DNA of 64,000 nucleotides, taken from Dyella caseinilytica. Its GTDB lineage: Bacteria > Pseudomonadota > Gammaproteobacteria > Xanthomonadales > Rhodanobacteraceae. The first letter of the stretch is position 1; each line of letters starts with the position of its first letter. The stretch spans positions 186,001-250,000 of the forward strand of contig NZ_CP064030.1 of the NCBI RefSeq assembly GCF_016865235.1. Direction: 5' to 3'. The position numbers were made by a program, and so were the translations under genes. Below, one piece after another: positions 26,398 to 35,677 of this stretch. The notes under the pieces were generated by a model. The model had not been told where the DNA came from. It saw nothing but the letters and a program-made list of their open reading frames with translations, and did no database searches.

Positions 26398-29337
26398 ATG
26401 GGTCGTAACAACGTATTGGCTTTTTCAGTTGCATTGGCATTGACGAGTTCATTGAGCGCTTGTGGCGGAGGAGGAGGCAACGGCAATGTGCAGTCTTCGA
26501 CAGCCGCGTCGGCAACCGTATCGCCTGCTTCGTCGGTAACATCTACGACAACGCCGTCACCTACGCCTTCACCTTCACCAACACCCGCCGCAACCATTAC
26601 GACAGCACAAGTAGCAGTCGAATTGCGTCAGCAGTTGGATCCGGAAAATGTGCCGACAGCATGGGCTTCGGGTGGATCTTCCACCAGCGTGCAGGGGCAG
26701 GGTGTGAAGGTGGGTATCCTCGATACCGGCGTGCAAGCGAACAATCCGGCATTGAGCGGTCGTATCAGTTGGTTCCAGGATTATGTGGATACCTCGAACA
26801 CTACGCCTACCGATCCGGTGGGACACGGTACGGTGGTGGCGGAAATCCTGGGTGGCACCGCTAATTCGGATGGTCCTGTCGACTATCCGTTCTATGGCGG
26901 CGTTGCGCCGCAAGCGTCGCTTTATGTCGCGCGCGTGGGCGATGCTTCAGGCAGTTTCAACATGAGCTTGATACCACAGGCGTATACGGATCTGCTTAAT
27001 CAGGGCGTGCGACTGTTCAACAACTCGTACAGTGTCGAGCAATCCATCACTTCGCAGACTACCGGCGCGGGCAGCTTGGTTGCGCAGGAGCAGGCGTATT
27101 TTCAGCCTGCGATCAATGCAGGAAGCCTGCTGGTTTGGGCGGCAGGCAATAGTGGCAACAGCCAGCCGAATGTGGAGCCGGGACTGCCCTATCTCGAGCC
27201 GTCGCTGCAGAAAGGCTGGCTGGCGGTGGTCAATGTGATCATCAATGCGTCCGGTCAGGTGGTTGGTCTGGACAATGGTGCGGAACCGTCGAACGCATGC
27301 GGTGTTGCCGCGCAGTGGTGTCTTGCAGCGCCCGGCAACCTTACTTTCTCACCGGTAACGGGAACATCGTTTTCCACCGGTGCGGGTGAAGGGACGTCGT
27401 TCTCGGCGCCAATCGTGACGGGTATTGCCGCGCTGGTCTGGCAACGTTTTCCCTATTTCACCGGCAACAATGTGCAGGAAACCTTGCTTGGTACGGCCAC
27501 TTCGCTCGGCGATCCATCGTTATATGGCTACGGTCTGGTGAATGCCGCAGCGGCGGTGAATGGGCCGGGCGCGCTGAACTGGGGTGTCTTCGACGTCACG
27601 ATCCCCAGTGGTGAATCCGGTACGTTTTCCAACAACATGAGTGGCAGCGGCACACTGCAATTGGACGGCAGCGGCAGCCTCACGTTGACCGGTACGGATA
27701 ATTTCGGCGGTGTCACTGTCAATGGTGGCGATCTGACGATCACAGGTGCTGATACGTTCTCGGGTGATGTCGCGGTCAATGGTGGTGCGTTTATCACGAA
27801 CAATTCGTTGACTGCGCAGGCGATCACGATTGCGCAAGGCGCCTCCCTGTTCGCGTCGGGGATTGTTGCCGGAAACATCTCCAATGCCGGAACGCTCAAC
27901 AGTGTTCCGCCGTCTTCATCGCCATCGCTGCAGATTCAAGGCAACTACTCGGCATCGTCATCCGCCAATACCGTGGTGCAACTGGGTTCACCGATCAAGA
28001 TATCCGGACAGGCGGCACTCAACAGTTCAACCGTTACCGTGATTAGTACGAGCGCCAGTGAAATGGCAGGCATGGTGTTGCAGGCGGTCGGTGGCGTGGC
28101 TGGTCAATTCGGTACGCTGGTGGTGCAGGGAAGCGTGTTCAGCAGCGGCTCGCTGAGCTACACACCGACCGAAGTGAATGTTACGCTATCCAATGCGCAG
28201 GTTGCCGGAGTAGCGGCTGCAGCGATGCCAAATGTCGCCACCACGCAGCAGACGGCGCAGCACATCCAGACGGCGTTGAACCAGACCTATTATCCGGCTG
28301 CTACGGCCAGTGCGTCGGGCAGTTCTGCATTCGTGAGCGCCGAAGGTCAGTTCTTGAACGTCACATCGATCCAGCAAGCGGAAGCGTCGATCAATTCGCT
28401 TTCCGGCCAGATGCTGGTGTCATCGCAGGCGCTGACGTTCGAGCAGGGCGGCATCGTCAACCGTTCGATCGCCGATCGGCTTGCTGATCTGGATGACGCG
28501 CCGAGTCAGCACGGCGTTTGGTTGCAAGCTACCGGTGCGAACGGCGATATCGGTCAAAGCGGTTACGCGACCGGCAAATACAGTGGTGGCGGCTCCGTCG
28601 CAGGCTATGACATGGCGGTCGGTGATGACGTGACACTTGGTGTCGGCGCGGACTGGAATCGCCTGGATGCCAACTACGATCTGCAGGCGGGCAGCGGCAG
28701 TTCGCGTGCATTTGGCGGGATGCTGTACGGCCGTTACAACACGGGAGCGGCCTATATCAGCGCGCGCGCTGGCGAAGACTGGATTTCCAGCAGCACCAGC
28801 CGTTGGGCGATTCTCGGAACGAACGGTGATGCAATCGCCAGCGACCGCAAAGATCGGCTCACTACTCTCTATGGTGAAAGCGGCTATGCGATGCATGTAT
28901 CGGACTGGACGATAACGCCCTTTGCATCCGCCAGCTTCGAAAGCCTCGATCGCGGTCACATCGCGGAAGAAGGTGCCGGCGGATTCGGGATTACCGCTCC
29001 GGGGGACACTTTCAATCAAACCAGTGGCCAGCTAGGCGCACGCCTCGCGTATCAATGGAACTGGCAAGGTGGGCAGACCACCTTGCAGGGATATGCTTTG
29101 TATCAACGTGTGCTGAGCGGAAGCAATCTGAGTTTTACCGCGGCCTATGCGGGAGCACCGGCTGCAAGCTTTCAGCTGGAAGGCGTGAACTCACCGCGCA
29201 ATAGTGGATGGGCGGGCGTCGAGGTGACGACGCAAACGGCGAGCAGGTGGATTTGGTTCGTCGATCTAAGTGGCGAATTTACTGGTGGGCGTACCGATGC
29301 GGGCATGATCAGTGCGGGAGCACGGTTTCGCTTCTGA
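26398..29337 (+). CDS. Lipoprotein autotransporter serine protease, S8 family (SphB1/NalP-like), copy 2
   Basis: 979 residues from the ATG at 26398, which gives an N-terminus parallel to copy 1 (RNNVLAFSVALALTSSLSAC, lipid Cys22, then Gly5). Catalytic triad Asp109 (VGILDTGV), His143 (VGHGTVVAEI) and Ser334 (GEGTSFSAPIV), with oxyanion Asn251. The stalk has GGVTVNGGDLTITG units, and the C-terminal barrel ends ISAGARFRF. It is similar to copy 1 along the whole length, strongest in the catalytic core (NRISWFQDYVD/GRISWFQDYVD) and barrel; the Pro-rich linker differs. The alternative ATG at 26335 would bury the signal peptide. Probably a surface protease, perhaps releasing other autotransporter passengers. 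Confidence 0.9.
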   Translation: MGRNNVLAFSVALALTSSLSACGGGGGNGNVQSSTAASATVSPASSVTSTTTPSPTPSPSPTPAATITTAQVAVELRQQLDPENVPTAWASGGSSTSVQGQGVKVGILDTGVQANNPALSGRISWFQDYVDTSNTTPTDPVGHGTVVAEILGGTANSDGPVDYPFYGGVAPQASLYVARVGDASGSFNMSLIPQAYTDLLNQGVRLFNNSYSVEQSITSQTTGAGSLVAQEQAYFQPAINAGSLLVWAAGNSGNSQPNVEPGLPYLEPSLQKGWLAVVNVIINASGQVVGLDNGAEPSNACGVAAQWCLAAPGNLTFSPVTGTSFSTGAGEGTSFSAPIVTGIAALVWQRFPYFTGNNVQETLLGTATSLGDPSLYGYGLVNAAAAVNGPGALNWGVFDVTIPSGESGTFSNNMSGSGTLQLDGSGSLTLTGTDNFGGVTVNGGDLTITGADTFSGDVAVNGGAFITNNSLTAQAITIAQGASLFASGIVAGNISNAGTLNSVPPSSSPSLQIQGNYSASSSANTVVQLGSPIKISGQAALNSSTVTVISTSASEMAGMVLQAVGGVAGQFGTLVVQGSVFSSGSLSYTPTEVNVTLSNAQVAGVAAAAMPNVATTQQTAQHIQTALNQTYYPAATASASGSSAFVSAEGQFLNVTSIQQAEASINSLSGQMLVSSQALTFEQGGIVNRSIADRLADLDDAPSQHGVWLQATGANGDIGQSGYATGKYSGGGSVAGYDMAVGDDVTLGVGADWNRLDANYDLQAGSGSSRAFGGMLYGRYNTGAAYISARAGEDWISSSTSRWAILGTNGDAIASDRKDRLTTLYGESGYAMHVSDWTITPFASASFESLDRGHIAEEGAGGFGITAPGDTFNQTSGQLGARLAYQWNWQGGQTTLQGYALYQRVLSGSNLSFTAAYAGAPAASFQLEGVNSPRNSGWAGVEVTTQTASRWIWFVDLSGEFTGGRTDAGMISAGARFRF

Positions 29338-29432
29338 GGCAACCATCGAAGGCGGAAGTGGTCATGCCGAAGCTCTGAACGTTCGAGCTTCAGCGTCTTG
29401 CCTGTTCCATCGATGGATGACCTGCCGCGCAG

Positions 29433-32138
29433 CTACGTCTTGTCGTGATGATCCGACACATGCGCATGTTCGTGTTCGTGATGTTCGGTATTGACGTGGC
29501 GCTCGTGCAGCTCTTCGCTGGTGTTCAGCGGTAATTCCTGCTGCTCGGCAGGGTGTTCCTGTTCTTCCTTGGGGTGCACGGTTGCTTTCGCGGGCTGTGC
29601 TGTCGCGGGCTGTTCAGCGGCAGCGGCGACAGGGCGTGCGCTTTCCTTCTCCGGATCGCCACCGGTGATCTTGAGGATGGAGTGGCGCATGTCACGTGCG
29701 AGGATAACGCGGGCGTCGCGCACCATGTCTTCCAGGGCGCTGTCGTAGTCGAGCTTGCCTTGATCGTCGGTCCATACCACGCGGCGTTCCCGCAGTTTCT
29801 GGATGAAGCCGCGGAACAGGGCCTTGTCGAAGAATTCCGGTGCGGACGGTTCGCTGAGCAGGCTCAGGCGCTGCGCGGTGAGCGTGCAGATATTTTCCAG
29901 TTCCGCGGCGGTCACGGTGTGCGGACCGTTCTTCACCAGCGCGGCGATGGCGATGTAGTAGCGCTCGAAAGCCTGGATCAGGCTGCGTGCGATCACCTTC
30001 AGCTGATAAGCCGCGTCATCCTGGCCCGGGCCACGTTCCAGTACGCGGCCTTCGCCGGAGGCTTCCAGCAGGCCGCGGCGTACGAAGAAGTCGATAGTGG
30101 CTTGCAACTGGTGGCCGAAGCCTTCGCTGTCCCAAGGCAGGAACAGTTCGCCCTGGATAAAGGGATAGATGATGCGGCCCAGACGCAGAATGGAGGCGCG
30201 CGTCATGCGGCGGTTGTTGAGGAAGCAGCACGCCACCCATGCCGCAGGCGTAATCAGGTGCTGTACGTTGTTGCGGAAGTAGCTCAGCAGAACCGCCGGT
30301 TCCCCTTCCACCGTGAGCACGTCGCCGAGCGGATGACGCACGCGGGTGATCCAGCCCATCTGTTCGCCATAGGCGATGATGGCATCGGGCGCCATCGGCG
30401 TGAGCGTGATGCGGTCTGAATAGGGCAGTTCTTCGAACAGCGCCTTCATCAGTTCCAGCTGCGACAGCAGATCATTTTCCGCCATCGCATGCTTGGGCGT
30501 GGCGAGCAGAGCCAGAGCGAGCAGATTGATCGGATTGATGTCCGCTGCGCGGTTGATGTTGATCTGGATTTGCTCGGCCAGCTTGTCGACCACACCGTTG
30601 AACCATTCGGGCTTGGCATTCGGATCGGTAGTGGTATCGCGCCAGTCCTTGCTGGCCGCATCGAGCATCGGCGTCAACTCGATCGGCTCGCCGAAATTCA
30701 GCGCTACATGGCCATAGCGTTGGCGCAGCACGCTCAAGCCGCGGATCAAGCCGATCAGCGATTCCTTTTCTTTCGGCTTGCCGGACAGCTCGCCGGCGTA
30801 GCTCTTGCCCTCCATGAGCTTTTCGTAGCCGATGTAGACCGGCTGGAACAACACCGGGCGACGCGGCGCACGTAGGAAGGCGCGCACGGTCATGGCCAGC
30901 AGGCCGGCGCGCGGCGCCAGCATGCGGCCGGTGCGCGATCGTCCGCCTTCGATGAAGTATTCGATGGGCACGCCGCGGTCGATCAACTGCGCCAGGTATT
31001 CGTTGAACACCACGGGATACAGCGCATTGCCCTTGAAGCTGCGGCGCAGGAAGAACGCGCCACCGCGACGCAGGATCGGGCCGATCAGCGGCAGGTTGAG
31101 ATTCACGCCTGCAGCAATGTGCGGCACCACCACGCCGGAAGCATTCAGCTGATACGACATCAGCAGATAGTCGGCGTGACTGCGGTGACTGGGCACGTAC
31201 ACCACTTCGTAGCCAGGCGCTGCGGCGCGTGCCTTGTCGAAGTGATGCATGGTGATGCCGTCGTAAAGCTTGTTCCAGAAGTTGCGTAGCAGGAACGACA
31301 ACGAACGCACCACCGGATGCGAGTAGTCGGCGGCGATCTCCATCGCCATCTTATGCGCGCGCTCCCACGCCTTGGCGTAGCTGATGTTTTCCTTGGTCGC
31401 CGTGGCGGTGATCGCGGTGCGCACGGGTTCGGCATTGAGCACGGCATCGACCACGGTGCGGCGGTGCGAAAGGTCGGGGCCGATTACCGCCGCGCGGATG
31501 CGGCGGAAGTGGGTGCGCAGCACGCGCGCGATCTTTCGTGCGAAACGCTCCGGTTGCAGCTCGATGCTTTCATCCATCACCGCACGCAACGATACCGGTG
31601 CAGAGAAGTGCACCACGGTGTCGCGCCCGTTGAGCAGCAAGGCGAGCATGCGGCGGAAGCGGCCGACCATCACCCAGTTTTCCGAGAACAGCACGCTAAA
31701 CCAGCCGGTTTCGCGCGAGGGTGCGCGGCCGACGTAGATCGATACGGGCACGATCTGGACATCTCGTTCAGGGAAACCTTCCAGCGAGCGGATCAGCTGG
31801 CCGATCGGCTGATCGGGCGAGCGCTTGCGATTGCGGCCGAACACCTCGCCATCGCGGCGAGCCAGCGCAAACACCGAGCGCTTGCGCCGGGTGTGCGGCA
31901 GCGGCTGCATCGGGCTGGGCAGCCCGGCTTCGCGGCAGGCGCGGTCGAGGATCAGCGCGTCGGAAAAACCGTCGCGCTCGATCACGTAGCACACAGGGGC
32001 ATCGCTCTTGAGGAGCGCGGCCGGCTCGGCTGGGTCGCGGCGGATGCGAACCCAGGGCTCTAGCAGGTGCCCGGCCAGATTGAACCACCAGGGGGCGCGG
32101 CTGCGGTAAGTGGTTTCCGCGGTCGTTATCGTCGGCAT
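29433..32138 (-). CDS. plsB: Glycerol-3-phosphate 1-O-acyltransferase
   Basis: First acylation of glycerol-3-phosphate in phospholipid synthesis, on the inner membrane. 901 residues, about 90 longer than E. coli PlsB (807). Motif I HRSHAD (His318, Asp323); then GGAFFLRRSFKGN, IEYFIEGGRSRTGRMLAPRAGLL and PVYIGYEKLMEGKSYAGELSGKPKEKES, the four acyltransferase blocks. The extra length is a C-terminal low-complexity tail rich in Ala, Gln, Glu and then His (EHHEHEHAHVSDHHDKT) that has no counterpart in E. coli. Monocistronic. Confidence 0.95.
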   Translation of the reverse strand: MPTITTAETTYRSRAPWWFNLAGHLLEPWVRIRRDPAEPAALLKSDAPVCYVIERDGFSDALILDRACREAGLPSPMQPLPHTRRKRSVFALARRDGEVFGRNRKRSPDQPIGQLIRSLEGFPERDVQIVPVSIYVGRAPSRETGWFSVLFSENWVMVGRFRRMLALLLNGRDTVVHFSAPVSLRAVMDESIELQPERFARKIARVLRTHFRRIRAAVIGPDLSHRRTVVDAVLNAEPVRTAITATATKENISYAKAWERAHKMAMEIAADYSHPVVRSLSFLLRNFWNKLYDGITMHHFDKARAAAPGYEVVYVPSHRSHADYLLMSYQLNASGVVVPHIAAGVNLNLPLIGPILRRGGAFFLRRSFKGNALYPVVFNEYLAQLIDRGVPIEYFIEGGRSRTGRMLAPRAGLLAMTVRAFLRAPRRPVLFQPVYIGYEKLMEGKSYAGELSGKPKEKESLIGLIRGLSVLRQRYGHVALNFGEPIELTPMLDAASKDWRDTTTDPNAKPEWFNGVVDKLAEQIQININRAADINPINLLALALLATPKHAMAENDLLSQLELMKALFEELPYSDRITLTPMAPDAIIAYGEQMGWITRVRHPLGDVLTVEGEPAVLLSYFRNNVQHLITPAAWVACCFLNNRRMTRASILRLGRIIYPFIQGELFLPWDSEGFGHQLQATIDFFVRRGLLEASGEGRVLERGPGQDDAAYQLKVIARSLIQAFERYYIAIAALVKNGPHTVTAAELENICTLTAQRLSLLSEPSAPEFFDKALFRGFIQKLRERRVVWTDDQGKLDYDSALEDMVRDARVILARDMRHSILKITGGDPEKESARPVAAAAEQPATAQPAKATVHPKEEQEHPAEQQELPLNTSEELHERHVNTEHHEHEHAHVSDHHDKT

Positions 32139-32228
32139 CTGCCTATTCTATCGTTAGCGGGTTGTGGGCTGTGATGGCGGTGTGAGAGCGCCAGCCTCCA
32201 GCTTCCGAGCAGCCCTGCCTTGCTTCAC

Positions 32229-32256
32229 CGTCATCCCGGCTTGCGCCGGGATGACG
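32229..32256. repeat. REP-like palindrome
   Basis: Arms CGTCATCCCGGC and GCCGGGATGACG, identical to those at 10198-10225, around the loop TTGC. Located between the convergently oriented ends of the plsB upstream region and the lipoprotein gene. Confidence 0.75.
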
Positions 32257-32291
32257 AGCGCGTTGATTCGGAACACATCGAAGGCGTGCGA

Positions 32292-33269
32292 CTACGGCTT
32301 CGCCGCCATCACGTTCCCCGTCGTCGAGGCGCTGGCCGGCGCTTGGGTGCTGGCCGCAGGTATGGGCGCGCTGGCGCTACTGGCTGGTGCGCTTGGATGG
32401 AGCAATTGCTCGTGTTCGGCGCGGGCGCTGTTGATGAGATCCTGGCTATACCAGCGGCCATCGACCAGCACCAGTTGCGAATCGGTGGTGAGCGGCTTGC
32501 CAAGCAGGGTGTAGTCAATCTTCACGTGGGCCTGGCCGTGGTCCATGCTGATCGTGGTGGCTTTGACCGAATTGAGCGCGTCATCGACCGAAAGGCCGTA
32601 AATGTCCAGCAATTGCTTCACCCCGCCAAAGCCAATGGAGTAATTCTTCATGGCGGTGTCGAAATCCATGTTCTGCACTTGGTCGGCGCTCTTTAGATCG
32701 AGCTGGCGCGCGGTGACCACCACCACGCCGACGGCCTGTTTGGCCTTGTCCTGATCGAACCAGGGCGTTTGCTGGGCCCAGGGCAGCAGCACGTTCAGCG
32801 CGTCGCGCGCTTGTTGTTTCTGGGTTTCCGTCATCGTCTTGTTCTGGGCGATGCCGGTGGTGAGGATGGCTTGGCCGATACCGATCATCACCGGTAGCTG
32901 GTCGTGGTACTGCGCCTCCAACTGCGCCAGCTTGGGCTTCAGTTGGTCATAAAGAGTGGTTTCGGCATTGGGCGCGGTGATCTGCTGCACAGCCTGGGTG
33001 AAGCGGGCACGATCCCCATCGGTAATCGGGCGCCGGTCGGGGTGCGGCAGTTTCCAGTCGTTGCGCAGGTTGGCGTAATCTGCCGGGGGCAGGGCGTGTT
33101 TCCAGAAACCATCGAAGTCGCCGGCTTTGATCAAGGTCACCGATTGCTGCACGGCCGCTTCCGGCGTATCGCCGCCGGGTACCGCAACGTTATCTTCCTT
33201 TTTGTGGCACGCGACCAGCGCGAACATCGCCAGAACCAGCAGGCTACGGCCAAGTATCTGAAAACGCAT
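32292..33269 (-). CDS. Predicted lipoprotein, unknown function
   Basis: 325 residues from the ATG at 33267-33269. Signal peptide with lipobox ALVAC (MRFQILGRSLLVLAMFALVACHKKED). The body begins DTPEAAVQQSVTLIKAGDFDGFWKHALPPADY, which resembles the NTF2-like or DUF4878-type start seen in many lipoproteins, and ends with an LVDGRWYSQDLINSARAEH strand followed by an Ala/Ser/Pro tail. No enzyme motif. The open frame extends to 33356 without a plausible start. I do not recognise the family with certainty. Confidence 0.75.
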   Translation of the reverse strand: MRFQILGRSLLVLAMFALVACHKKEDNVAVPGGDTPEAAVQQSVTLIKAGDFDGFWKHALPPADYANLRNDWKLPHPDRRPITDGDRARFTQAVQQITAPNAETTLYDQLKPKLAQLEAQYHDQLPVMIGIGQAILTTGIAQNKTMTETQKQQARDALNVLLPWAQQTPWFDQDKAKQAVGVVVVTARQLDLKSADQVQNMDFDTAMKNYSIGFGGVKQLLDIYGLSVDDALNSVKATTISMDHGQAHVKIDYTLLGKPLTTDSQLVLVDGRWYSQDLINSARAEHEQLLHPSAPASSASAPIPAASTQAPASASTTGNVMAAKP

Positions 33270-33607
33270 GGAATCTCTCACGTAGGATGGCGGTTTATGG
33301 CCCGTCGAGGCCGATGGCGGCATCAAGGCCGCGGTGCATCTTAGAGCCTGTTTCATGTCTGCTTATAGCTTGCGCCGCCGCCGCGGTTGGCACTTGGGGC
33401 GCAGATCACACGGGCATGCAGAAGGCCGTCAAAGAAAACCCCACGGGCGTTAGGCCTCGCGGGGTCATGCCGGCATCGCCGGAAGGGAAATGGCCGTTGC
33501 CCGCAGTAAATTTGGAGGTCAGCAGGATTCGGCGGAGCCCATGATACGGATCTGACGAACCTCAAGCAATACTTGAGATATCTATCTCTAAGTCATTGAT
33601 ATTTAAA
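33270..33607. other. Intergenic region between lipoprotein and acid phosphatase genes
   Basis: About 340 bp without a supported gene. It contains a minus-strand terminator (33438-33465) and a small CTCAAG/CTTGAG hairpin near 33561-33577. The short frame at 33353-33565 has no coding support. Confidence 0.5.
33431..33465 (-). terminator. Terminator of the e(P4)-type phosphatase gene
   Basis: On the minus strand ACCCCGCG pairs with CGTGGGGT (one G-T wobble), followed by TTTTCTTT (A-run 33431-33438 on plus). It lies about 140 bp after the phosphatase stop. Confidence 0.6.
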
Positions 33608-34504
33608 TTAGTCAACGCGCAAAGCATCGATCTTTTGCTGGCGGCGCTGGTCCCGCGGCGCGCTCCACTCGTTGTTGAATAGCGCGGGCTCCCATGAGCC
33701 GTAGGTCGGGTTGGGCAACACAAACCAGCGGCTGCCGATCCACTTCGTGTACGGCACCATGGCCTGGTTGCGGCCGGCGTCAGTATTGCTCAACACGCTG
33801 ACAAAGTCGCCGAGCTGGTCGCCGAACTGCATCAGTACACGATAGTGCTGGCCCACCAGCTGGCGGCGGCAGCTCTTCTCCGTGCCCACCTGATCGCAAC
33901 CGCGCAGGATGGTGCCCAGGCCGAGGAAAGCATCTGGCCCCGACACCGGCAGGCCGGCGTGGCGCAGGTTGTCGATGGTGGCCGTATCCAGATCCTGCGA
34001 GCGGTTGGAGATGTAGATGACGGCGACACCGTGCTTGGCCGCGAACTGGGTGAATGCGACCGCGCCAGGCAGCGCGCGGGCGCGTTTCTCCTTGCACCAC
34101 TTGGCCCAGTCGGCCTCGTTGTATTCGCCGCCGTTGCGGATCAGCCGGGCCTGATAGGGCGAGTTGTCGAGCACGGTTTCGTCGATATCCAGGATTACTG
34201 CCGGCTTCAGGCCCTTGTACGGCGCCGTGCGATCCTCGGTGGGCAATGCATCCCAGCTCTTGTCTTTCAGCGCGGTGAGCAATTGCGACTGCGCGCTGCG
34301 ATAGGTTTCCAGGTAGACCAAATCATGTTCCAGCGCCGTCTGACTCCAGGCGACAGCATTGAGATTGTCATCGGCAGCAACGGTGGGCTTGGTGGCCGGA
34401 GCAGGTGCAATCGGTGCGGCAGAAGCCGGAGCATGTGATGCCTGATTGGCGCAGCCCGCAAGCACCAGTGCGGTGCCCAGCAAGGCGGACAAGGATTTGG
34501 TCAT
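33608..34504 (-). CDS. Class C acid phosphatase / 5'-nucleotidase, lipoprotein e(P4) family
   Basis: 298 residues. Signal peptide with lipobox LVLAGC (Cys18), so it is anchored in the outer membrane or periplasm. The HAD nucleophile motif DIDETVLDNSPY (Asp106, Asp108) is the e(P4)/class C hallmark. Also visible: ADWAKWCKEKRARALPGA, VIYISNRSQDLDTATIDNLRHAG (motif II) and GDQLGDF (motif III). It removes phosphate from nucleotides such as NMN outside the cytoplasm. Divergent from the permease gene at 34587. Confidence 0.92.
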   Translation of the reverse strand: MTKSLSALLGTALVLAGCANQASHAPASAAPIAPAPATKPTVAADDNLNAVAWSQTALEHDLVYLETYRSAQSQLLTALKDKSWDALPTEDRTAPYKGLKPAVILDIDETVLDNSPYQARLIRNGGEYNEADWAKWCKEKRARALPGAVAFTQFAAKHGVAVIYISNRSQDLDTATIDNLRHAGLPVSGPDAFLGLGTILRGCDQVGTEKSCRRQLVGQHYRVLMQFGDQLGDFVSVLSNTDAGRNQAMVPYTKWIGSRWFVLPNPTYGSWEPALFNNEWSAPRDQRRQQKIDALRVD

Positions 34505-34586
34505 GAAACACCCTGTAAAAAAGACAAAGGCCGCAGAGGACGGCGCAAGTTTATGACAGACTCGTCAGCATCCGGTTCTGCCAAAG

Positions 34587-35615
34587 GTGACCAAGGTGCC
34601 TGCACTTACTGAGCTAACCCGAGGCATTCGCCTTAGCAGTTACATCATGGCTGCGCTGGCACTGCTGATGATGCTGTGGCTGCATTTGCTGCCTGCGCTG
34701 CTGGCCGGCTTGCTGGTGTACGAATTGGTGCATGCCATGACGCCCTTGCTCGGCCGTCGTATTTCCGGCGAACGGGCGCGTTTGGTGGTGGTGACGGTGC
34801 TGGGCGTGGTCGTTGTCGGTCTGCTTACCTTGCTGGTGGTGTGGCTGGTGAGCTTCTTCCGCAAGGAAATGGGTGATCCAGATCTGTTGTGGCAGGAGCA
34901 GTTGATGCCACTGGTGGAAAAGGCGCGTGAGCAATTGCCGCCTGCGATCACCAACTGGCTGCCGGACAGCGTGGATGAGTTGCGCGTCATGGCCATGGAC
35001 CTGACACGCAAACACGCGATGAGCCTGCAGAACGTAGGCAAGGAAACTGCGCGCGTGTTGGTGCGCATCATCGTCGGCATGGTGCTTGGTGCACTGGTCG
35101 CACTCAATCGCGCGCGTCCGCCGCATCAAGTGGGGCCGCTGGCGGCGGCGCTGGGCGAACGCTGCCAGCATCTGGCCGAAGCGTTTCACAACATCGTGTT
35201 TGCGCAGATCAAGATCTCGCTGATCAACACGGTGGCCTCCGGCATCTTCCTGCTTGGCGTTTTGCCCTTGATGGGCATACACGTGCCGTTAGCCAAGACG
35301 CTGGTGGTGATCACCTTCCTGGCCGGCCTGTTGCCGGTGATCGGCAATCTGATTTCGAACACGGCGGTGACGATTGCGGGCTTGTCCGTATCGATCTGGG
35401 TGGCCGCTGCGGCGCTGGGCTTCCTGATCGTGATCCACAAGCTGGAATACTTTCTCAACGCGCGCATTATCGGCACGCAGATTCGTGCTCGCGCGTGGGA
35501 GCTGCTGGTGGCGATGCTGGTGATGGAGGCCGCCTTTGGACTCGCTGGCTTGATCGCTGCGCCGGTCTATTACGCCTATCTCAAGAGCGAGCTTGAGACA
35601 GAGGGGATGATTTGA
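34587..35615 (+). CDS. AI-2E family transporter (PerM/YdiK-like)
   Basis: 342 residues with about seven to eight hydrophobic segments: IMAALALLMMLWLHLLPALLAGLLVYELV, VVVTVLGVVVVGLLTLLVVWLV, ISLINTVASGIFLLGVLPLMGI, TLVVITFLAGLLPVIGNLISNTAVTIAGLSV. The PVIGNLISN block is the family signature. Members include Na+/H+ antiporters as well as the autoinducer-2 exporter, so the substrate is open. The start codon is ATG or an upstream alternative; the ATG at 34587 was kept. Confidence 0.88.
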   Translation: MTKVPALTELTRGIRLSSYIMAALALLMMLWLHLLPALLAGLLVYELVHAMTPLLGRRISGERARLVVVTVLGVVVVGLLTLLVVWLVSFFRKEMGDPDLLWQEQLMPLVEKAREQLPPAITNWLPDSVDELRVMAMDLTRKHAMSLQNVGKETARVLVRIIVGMVLGALVALNRARPPHQVGPLAAALGERCQHLAEAFHNIVFAQIKISLINTVASGIFLLGVLPLMGIHVPLAKTLVVITFLAGLLPVIGNLISNTAVTIAGLSVSIWVAAAALGFLIVIHKLEYFLNARIIGTQIRARAWELLVAMLVMEAAFGLAGLIAAPVYYAYLKSELETEGMI

Positions 35616-35677
35616 AGGAATCCACCGTAGACTGGGTTGCGCCCGGGTCAAGTTCGGGGTAATTCAATCTGCGTGCA

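Noticed and set aside
33270..33607. tRNA or small RNA in the 340-bp gap
   Set aside because: I found hairpins but no cloverleaf or conserved tRNA T-loop sequence.
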